Origin: Branchiostoma lanceolatum
Lineage: Eukaryota > Chordata > Leptocardii > Amphioxiformes > Branchiostomatidae
NCBI RefSeq assembly: GCF_035083965.1
Contig: NC_089732.1
Location: 5,037,383 to 5,101,382, forward strand
Reading direction: 5' to 3'
Length of the DNA: 64,000 nt
Position 1 is the stretch's first letter, and every line of letters starts with the position of its first letter. Positions 56,344 to 64,000 of the stretch are shown in pieces. The notes below the pieces were generated by a model that was given only the letters and a program-made list of their open reading frames with translations, had not been told where the DNA came from and made no database searches. The translations under genes and the position numbers were made by a program.

Positions 56344-58700
56344 TCTGGTTCAGCCACAAACTACAGAATCATCCACAGTAACGTTACCTGTTATAAAGTA
56401 ATTTCAACATCTACACAGGTTGAAGAAGACAATTGTTTGCAATGCATTTAAATGTAGGTTCTTTGCTGCCTGTTCGTGGTTTAGGCTGAAAATTAGATGA
56501 AAGTTTTACCTACCACTAGTCAGTTTTAATGCAATTATATATGTCATCTTAGCTGAAATGCTTTATTGAATTGACTGCTGGTATGCCTGTATGCATAGCT
56601 TGTATGTATGTACGCACAATTGGACGTTGCCAGGTTAAAACGGAATGGGGAAATGTTTTAGAAGAATATGCCGTTACTGTACATTGCCCGGTACTTAGCT
56701 ATAAATGGTAGACCCTGAAATATAGGAAAGTTGGACATTCAAATATACGCGCTTTATCACTATTCATACTCACGATATCATCTTAATGTTCGTTTTAATT
56801 TTGCTTAATCAATGATATGTGGTAAGTGGCTTTATCAATATGAGTTGTATAGCTTGAATGCAGCGTCACGTTGTTTTGTCCAACGCTGACCCGATTTTCT
56901 TATATCATCCTCTGGACACCCCAAAATTGAACTTTCTAAGTGATGACGTGTGGTAAAAATAATTGAACACGCAGAGGACTTCATCACATGATACATCCTC
57001 TATCATCAGTCGTTCGATTCGTCAGTAGGAAGGTTGTAGGGATGACTGTACGTTCTTCTTACGACGGCCGGGCTTCTCTGACAGTGCCTTACCCCATTTA
57101 AGTAGATGAACAGTTAAGCAAAAGGCCAGAGTTGTTAAGGGAAAGCGGATGATATGAGACATAGCCTTAATTACTAATTACGTACAAGATGTATACATGG
57201 ATGTTGGGGGCGCATCGACGGGCGGATATCGTGTTGCATGGGCTCTTGAGCGGTGCCTACACATCGATTTTTCTAAAGTAAACTAGTTTCTTAAAGGTCA
57301 TTGTAGATGTATTGAGAGATATCTGGACCTATTCGGGAACGTTTTCACTCGCTTTTAGCCTAAAGTCGTGTATATTTTCACATTTTGCAAGTCTGGACTG
57401 TAAACCCTATCATAGCCTTATCTGCAGTACCGCTCCCGGCCGCGACCTGAAAAACGGCTAAAACGACCTCCAAATTGCCAAATTTCGGTCTTTTCGGGAA
57501 TGGGGAGACCGTGAAAGGCTCTGAAAGGGGTTGAATTTTTGAGACTTCGTTGAATTTGTTTACATTACTGTGACCATTTAAATCAATAATGACAATAATT
57601 AAGCCATTTCACATAAAAGAAGTGATAGTAGGCCATAATTGACACGATTCCTTCTCAGTTACAGAGAGTACATGTCCTGTAAATTTTCCCGTTCTGAAAG
57701 GCTACCACGCACGTCCAAATTTCTCTCATATCTATGAAGCAACAAGAGAATCAGCATTATAACAAATACAATGGCGCTTCCGTCTGTTTCTTTATCGATA
57801 GCTCTGATGTTTCTTTCAAAAGGGTATAAGATATGTGGATTACTTGTCGGTGCAATATAATCTTGAGCGCTAGGGGAGCCGTTACTAAAAAACTAGGTAG
57901 AATAAGTGTAGAATTGGTTTCTTGCAATCTTTTGAAACAATACAACCTTCCTCCTGATAAAGGAACATTGATAACGAATATGGTACCATATTCTATGTGT
58001 TGAGCATTTTCATAACTTTCGTATCACTATTTTTGCTTGCGCTTTCGCAACAGCTTCGGTGGTGTCCAGAAGAAGTTATCCATTGAAGTCAGAAAAGTCT
58101 TCTTTGCTTCTGAATTTGCAATGTAAACTTGAATCATGTAAAACCTAAGATGGTCATTTTGTTGTAGTGAATAGTTTTATTCCATACTTATGTCTTGTTC
58201 TATGTTAACTGTTGTTGCCATACTTTGTACCTGCTGCAATAGTCGTGCAATAAAGTTCTCTACATGGTTTGAAAATACTTTGGAGAACTTTTGCCAAAAC
58301 AGAAGCACAGAATGGATGTAATGCAAAAATATTATAGGAGAGCGTGAATTATACATATATAGTATAGTCTTTTTCACATTTTGAACAAGTATTCACTGTA
58401 TCTGACTGTAATAATGCTGCTTATCTTGTGACAGAAAGTGACAATAGAGCCTGATGAAAAGTGACCACAATGTTAGTCATTATCATAATTTACCCATGTC
58501 ATGGCATGTGGGTTTGGTGTTCTGCTTATAGATCCTAGCTTTTATCAAATAATGTTAGATGTATTTTATGTAAGACACGTTTATGCATATTATGATATAT
58601 TGACGTAGTTTTGTGCTAATATTTGGCTGTTGCTATTAGAATGTCGACACTATGCATTATGTTCCTGCTGTTCGGGCTGTGCAATAAACCAAAAGTAAAA
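56344..58700 (+). other. Probable 3' UTR and downstream region of RPTP-B
   Basis: No coding exon seen. Candidate AATAAA signals lie at 58249-58254 and 58683-58688. An inverted dispersed repeat starts at about 57200. The true 3' end is not determined. Confidence 0.35.
57200..57780 (+). repeat. Inverted repeat pair, left copy (about 570 bp)
   Basis: Order of shared blocks: 'gcctacacatcgatttttct', 'tctggacctattcgggaacg', 'ccgcgacc', 'ccaaatttcggtcttttcgg', 'gaatgggga', 'aaatttctctcatatc'. The reverse complement of 59640-60200 carries the same blocks in the same order. Confidence 0.7.
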
Positions 58701-59639
58701 CTTACCGAGCCCTACTCTATTACAAAGTCATGAACCTGGTACGATATGTTGATCTTAGAACAGCGATTTCTAGTAAGGTATGTCAGTGACATAATTCAAG
58801 TCAGATAAGGTAATTTAAAGTCGTCATTCTCTGTGGCTTGGAGGCCATTTATTCCCATGTTGGGAACTTTGCGTTTCAAGATACTGGCGGCATCTTGGTT
58901 CCCTACCCTTGTCCATTAATAAATGATCAAGATCGATAACCACAACCTTTTGGGAAACTAAACACGAAAGAAGTACAAACGTGTTGTCCAACTCACTAAC
59001 TTAACTTCACTTTTCATACATCATTTCAACCTCACCGTTCCTTAAACTCTTCCAAACCCTTCCCCGAAGCACGGTAGAACAGTAGAACGACAAACGTGAA
59101 AGGTCTAGTGGACTTCATGCTTAAGGTCTTTGCTAATGTCTAGATTAGTTCCACAGGCTGTCTCCTTCAATTGTGGTCCTGACACCACATTTAGCAATTT
59201 GGACAAATTATGTCTATAAGCACGCTTTAACACAAGTGGTTGCATTCAAGGCTAGGTATATCTATTGAAATAAAGTCAGACAAGAACATTTGATTCGAAA
59301 GAATAGATATTCATTTGTAAAGTGAAAATATGCCGTTATATCAGACATTCACATTAAAGCCACGCAAGGGATCAAGGGAGATATCAATTGATAATGTTGA
59401 AACCAAAACCTTTAATTAAAACTTAAGATATAACTTCTAAATAAAACTAGAAACAAGTACTGCTCAAGTCATGGGTGAAGATGCATTGAAAATACAGAGA
59501 TGAAATACATATCAGAGCAAAACCAAGTGACTCTCCCTGGCGACCAATCTTGTATTGCACCGCTAAATAATCTATACACATTACAGCATTTTGAAAGGAA
59601 AATTGGATCTATTGATATACAAACAGATAAGACACTTAC

Positions 59640-60200
59640 ATATGTTCAACGTCTCCTTTTTTCACAAGATAGAATTGAAATTTGGGTCTGGTAGTCCTTC
59701 AGAACATTACATCTACAGAAAATGTACAATGAACACTCGACCATTTCTATTGGTAAAATTCCTAAGGAAATATTCCATTGTTTTGTTTGCGAAATGTCGT
59801 TAATATTATCATCATTGATTGTAAATAGCCATCCATTGTTGCAAATAAAGTCAAACATGCCTTTAAGATTCCAACCCCTTTGCGAGCCTTACACGATTTC
59901 CCCATTCCCGAAAAGACCGAAATTTGGCAATTTGAAGGCCGTCTTAGTCACTTTTCTGGTCGCGGCCGAGAGCGGCACTGCAGACAAGGCTCTCATAGGG
60001 TATGTACTACCGACTTGCAAACTGCCAAAATAAAGATGACATTAGCCATATAGCCATTGAACACTTTCCCAAATAGGTCCAGACGTCTACACATACCTTT
60101 AGAAAAACCTTTAAGCCTTTTAAATACACGAGTTGACATGAAAAGGACCGATTTGTGGGCGCCGTGCGAGGCGCCCATCCAGCACCGTGGAAGCGCCGCC
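59640..60200 (-). repeat. Inverted repeat pair, right copy
   Basis: Reverse-complement match of 57200-57780, moderately diverged with indels. The pair lies between the convergent 3' ends of RPTP-B and RPTP-C. It is probably two insertions of one nonautonomous element. Confidence 0.7.
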
Positions 60201-60989
60201 TATATTCATGTACACATTACATATTGTGCGTATAAGTAAATTAGATATATATTTGGAAATCATCCGCATCTATTTGACAACTTTTGGCTATTCCTCAACT
60301 ATGCAGCATCTAAAATTATGAATGTATGGGCGCCAGACCACGAAATGATATAAAAAAGCATACCTGCAAAATAAAGGCTGGTTTAGCCCTCAATAAGTAA
60401 TGGTTATGTTGACGACATAACCATGCAAAGCCCACATATATATAGTATACAAATACGGCCAATAAATGTGAAATAAACAGTATGACGAAACTTCTATCAA
60501 GACAGCAAAAGAATAGGTTTAGGTATGCTGAACGGTTGCAGTTCCAATCATTTTGCGGTACATCCAGCCAAATCGAAATGACCTCTAGTCGCTGTCATAT
60601 AAATACAAAGTGGAGAAATTGTTTTGCCATACACGCAACAGTAACATTGCATGCCATTCTTGATTTCCAGGCAGATTATACAGTAGACTAGAGATGAAAT
60701 GGATGTTAAACACACAACCCAAAAGGAAATATTAATCTAAATCAAAAGAAAAATATACATTAGTAGTTCTTGGGAAAATGACAGCGGAGACTGGTATTCA
60801 AAAGAAAAATATTGTTGCACTTTCACAAGCACATATAACTTGAAGCAAACAAACGTATTGTGATCACATTCAGTATGAAGAGCATTTTAGTAACTTGAAG
60901 TTTTTATGCTTAAATCTAAAAGTACAAGTTAAGCTATCATCGGTACAGCTATCTAACAATCCACATGGTGTAAAGGGCCAGGTTGAGGA

Positions 60990-63799
60990 TCACTGGAAAT
61001 TCGCGTAGTTGTCAAAACTGTCCAGGTATTCCACAACTGCCTGGTAGCAGAACAGGTACTGGTCCTGGAGAAAATAAAGATTAACTTTTAGTAGTTATTG
61101 TACTGTCAAGGCCGAACCGTGTGCTGTTCGCAATATATTGGCGCCTTCTGTTTAATGTCAATAGTTCTTGTATAGCTTGTCTTCGGTGACAGAGATTTCT
61201 CCTCGGTTTGTCTGACCAAACATCCAAAAATACTACTGACACAAAACTCTAAGAAGATACTAGGAGCAGACAGTTTGAAACAATAACGCGCAGTTATTAG
61301 GTAGCCTTCCGAACATCTGCTTAGAGATCAGTATACTGACACATAGGAGCATTAGCGTGCCACTGAACAAGGCTGTGTACTATATCCATTCAAAACACGG
61401 AGAAAAAGAGCTAAGCAAATGCCTCAACTTACAGCAGTCTGCACCATGTGCGGCCGGCTGTACCGCATAGACTTGACCGTCTGGAACAGATCACAGATCC
61501 CCTCAGCTTTCACCCGCTCCAGGACAGTGTTCAGGGCGATGAACGCTCCAGTGCGACCTGCTCCGGAACTACAAATAGAATACATGTTTGTACAAGTCAT
61601 AAATATAATTGTACATTACTTGGGTGAACATGTTCGTACTAGTCTTTTAAAATGAGTTCCATGGATCATAATAGAAACTACAGTAAGACTCGTCTATCGT
61701 GGAGTTCAATGGAGTTCGCCATGGATTTCAATACGTTGCTATGATACTAAACGATGCATTTCCAAAATGCGAAGTTCAACATAAGTTCATAATCTTGAAG
61801 ATATTCTAGGTCTGTGGGCCCTATCTAGTATCCTTACTAGATAGGAATCACGGATATCAAATAGGGATTGATATCATAACAAGCTAGGCATCGTAGAGAC
61901 TTTTTATCCACGGTGTTTTAGGCAGACCTGCAGTGCACGGTGATTGGTCCGTTCCCTGACTGCTGCTGTTGCTTCTCTACCTTGCCGATCAGATCCAACA
62001 TTTTCCCGGCGTTTCCTGGAACGCCATTGGCCAGCCAGTCCTGGAAGTGGAACTGCCGAATCACTCGAAACGGGGGGCCCTGGAGGACACGGGAACGGAT
62101 GTTGAGTTTTTGAAAACATTCTAGACAGATGAAGGTCGATAATGTGTGCTTCAAATGTCACCCTGAAGATATACAAATGCTTCTCGCTTGTCCTCCCTTG
62201 TTTGCACAGATGGCCAAAAGGCTTTAGAAACGGAGGTGGGCGCCGATACATACACCATACGGTGTACGAAGGGCTTTTATCGTTTGCGAATGAATAATTC
62301 GGACAAATACTACGCATAAACAGAAGGAAAGGGATACAACTATCTACATCAGTACAGCTAGGTATTCACTTATACTTGAGACAATGTGAAAGCAACTACG
62401 TGAATAAAAGACACAACGTAGCCTTTATGCTTCATTTCAATGCAAGACCTTGAGTTGATGGAAAAAAAAGTGATCTCGAACCAGTTTAGCTCAAATGAAC
62501 TCAATGAAGAGATGAGCTGATCTTCCACTGGTCGTGACAGAGAAGACAGACGCTATGTACAGCATTTACAGGTTCATTGTACCGGGGAAATTCCCCTAGC
62601 TCTTTTCGACAAGCACAATGAACAGTAGACCACGGCTTAACGTCCCGTCCTAAGGACTGCGACCCTTTCCGGCAGCGTGCATGTCGGGTGAGCGACAAAG
62701 CCGGGACCGAACCCCGGGCTTCTAGTTCCAGAGGCAAGATCGCTAACCACTGGATTACGCACGCTAACCACTGGACTACGCTTTGGACTCACCGTCTTCT
62801 CGGTGTGCCCCACGTGAAAGGTGCGCAGGATGAAGGAGGGACACTTCTCCGTCTCCTTAAGCTCCACACTGATCTTCCCGTACTCAGCCCGCCCGTCAGG
62901 CCAGTACTTATGACAGCTTTCCTGTTACGGGGGAGAAATAAGGAAATCTTTATTGACACAACAAAGGTATAGCGACTTCCGTAAGGTCTACTACAGCTAT
63001 ACATACAAACAGGCAAGTCTTATTGTTATTGGGTAGGACAACTACTCTCTCTTCGCAGCCAGGGACTGAATTGCGAGGAGCGCACATGTACAACTGGCGG
63101 GGCTAGATCGCAAGCTATGGGAGAGAGTGAGTGAGTGAGTGAGATCGAAAGGGTCTGAGCGGCTGCAATTCGGCGCTATCTCAGATGACCTCAATACGAC
63201 AATTACCCCATGTGCGGCCATAGGACTGTGATACAAAGGGATACAAATGAATTAACCTATACATAAATGTATATGAATAGATATGAGTAAATCAACATCT
63301 TGAGTCTAACGTATCATTTACACATTTGGTTCTAAGGTCTAGACAGTCTTTGATATATTGACCTGTTTGCACACAGTGAGGGTTATCTCCCCCTAGAATG
63401 TAGTTGAATCTATCTATTGAATGGGATAGGCATATTGCATTTTGATTACAACGTCTTATTTCACCGAACCAAAATTTGAACTTGAGCCGACGTTTCAATA
63501 GCCTGTCTGTTGTCTTCCTCGTTGGCGTAATCAAAGTATAATATGCATAATACAAATGTTTCAAGATATTAAATTGTGCTAAGCACATATCTGCTAATGG
63601 AACAGTTTGGTAATAAAAGCAATAGTGCTTTAGATAGCCATAAAAAAACAACTGGCATATGTACCTGTCCATTCTCCGTCAGTCTCGTCAGCATGACAAT
63701 AGAGTAGGACTTCCATTCCCACACCATCCGCCAGAAGTCGTCCACAGTGGTCCGCAGCGGGCCCTGGGTCGCAAGGAATCCGTCCCTCTGACGATAGCC
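60990..63799 (-). CDS. RPTP-C: receptor protein tyrosine phosphatase, 3' end (D2 only)
   Basis: Minus-strand exons: 63799-63665, 62921-62793, 62079-61928, 61568-61433, 61064-60990 (TGA). Lengths 135, 129, 152, 136 and 75 nt equal those of the last five RPTP-B exons, with the same phases. The protein reads [65 protein letters not shown] and ends YANFQ-stop. The WPD loop is WLA, so the general acid is lost, while CX5R is kept. The rest of the gene lies beyond the right edge. Convergent with RPTP-B. Confidence 0.92.
62500..62775 (-). mobile_element. SINE-like repeat, family 1, with tRNA-like head, in an RPTP-C intron
   Basis: Read on the minus strand: AGTGGTTAGCGATCTTGCC (box A-like), then CCCGGGGTTCGGTCCCGG (box B-like), then the body and tail shared with 55400-55685 and 2263-2330. 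The head also has a partial second copy at 62752-62775. Not an intact tRNA gene by eye. Confidence 0.7.
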
Positions 63800-64000
63800 C
63801 TGGTTGTGGAGTCATGATCAGAAAAAGGGATATCAATCAGCAAGGAAATTCAAGAGATTGATGGGCGGTCAGTGCAATTGTTGATCGACCCTTGTCAGTC
63901 AAACTGGCTAAAATGGCAATTACATTTTTTTTGCTACTATACAATGTGGTCTTATATTGTGACGTTTGGGTGTATTTTCTCACTTTTGTGTAATAATTAC
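63800..64000 (-). other. Intron of RPTP-C at the window edge
   Basis: No exon seen. The next upstream exon, expected to be 77 nt by analogy with RPTP-B, must lie beyond the window. Confidence 0.6.

Noticed and set aside
62690..62775. Candidate tRNA gene on the minus strand
   Set aside because: Box A and box B-like motifs are present, but the sequence continues into a dispersed repeat with matches at 55.4 kb, so a SINE head is more likely.

Overview
The window looks like genomic DNA of an invertebrate chordate, most likely an amphioxus (Branchiostoma). This is an inference from gene content. The window holds intron-rich genes with consensus GT/AG junctions, chordate-type sialic acid genes, a TRIM-NHL gene, domain-shuffled receptor phosphatases, tRNA-derived SINE-like repeats and many micro- and minisatellites. 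No species-diagnostic gene was used.

Layout. (1) 595-10218, plus: the 3' part of a receptor protein tyrosine phosphatase (RPTP-A): furin-like site, TM helix, basic juxtamembrane, tandem PTP domains D1 and D2. (2) 13189-20022, minus: a complete ten-exon ST6GalNAc-type sialyltransferase, 531 aa. (3) 20050-28178: no coding gene seen; a probable upstream UTR exon with a palindromic RFX-type X-box, then a nest of transposable elements. (4) 28197-32321, plus: a small six-exon gene (200 aa) resembling only the C-terminal HAD-like domain of CMP-sialic acid synthetase (CMAS). (5) 32888-35233, minus: a two-coding-exon RING/B-box/coiled-coil/NHL protein, 595 aa, with a probable 5' UTR exon near 36 kb. 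(6) 37972-56343, plus: a complete RPTP (RPTP-B) that I assembled from 35 coding exons which stay in frame (1583 aa). Order: signal peptide, PAN/apple, MAM, Ca-binding EGF, two sushi/CCP, about three FN3, membrane-proximal domain with furin-like site, TM, ITAM/ITIM-like cytoplasmic segment, D1, D2. (7) 60990-63799, minus: the 3' end of a third paralogue (RPTP-C), tail to tail with RPTP-B and leaving the window on the right.

Themes. The three RPTPs share exon lengths and phases, so they form a local paralogue cluster. From recalled family motifs their catalytic parts most resemble the R4 class (PTPRA/PTPRE), while the RPTP-B ectodomain (PAN-MAM-EGF-CCP-FN3) does not match that class. D1 keeps WPD and HCSAGVGR in A and B; the D2 domains keep CX5R but carry WPE, WSA or WLA, which suggests pseudophosphatase or regulatory D2s. 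The RPTP-B tail carries an in-frame 30-nt duplication giving two YDTI motifs spaced like an ITAM, plus a VVYDVV ITIM-like motif.

A second theme is tandem duplication across exon-intron boundaries. In RPTP-A the TM-exon acceptor and the donors directly after both active-site HC codons are copied in tandem inside the introns. The sialyltransferase has an acceptor-spanning duplication, and the RPTP-B signal-peptide exon is duplicated. A third theme is a nested transposon stack at 25.4-26.0 kb with a 9-bp target-site duplication and a paralogous empty site 1.8 kb away.
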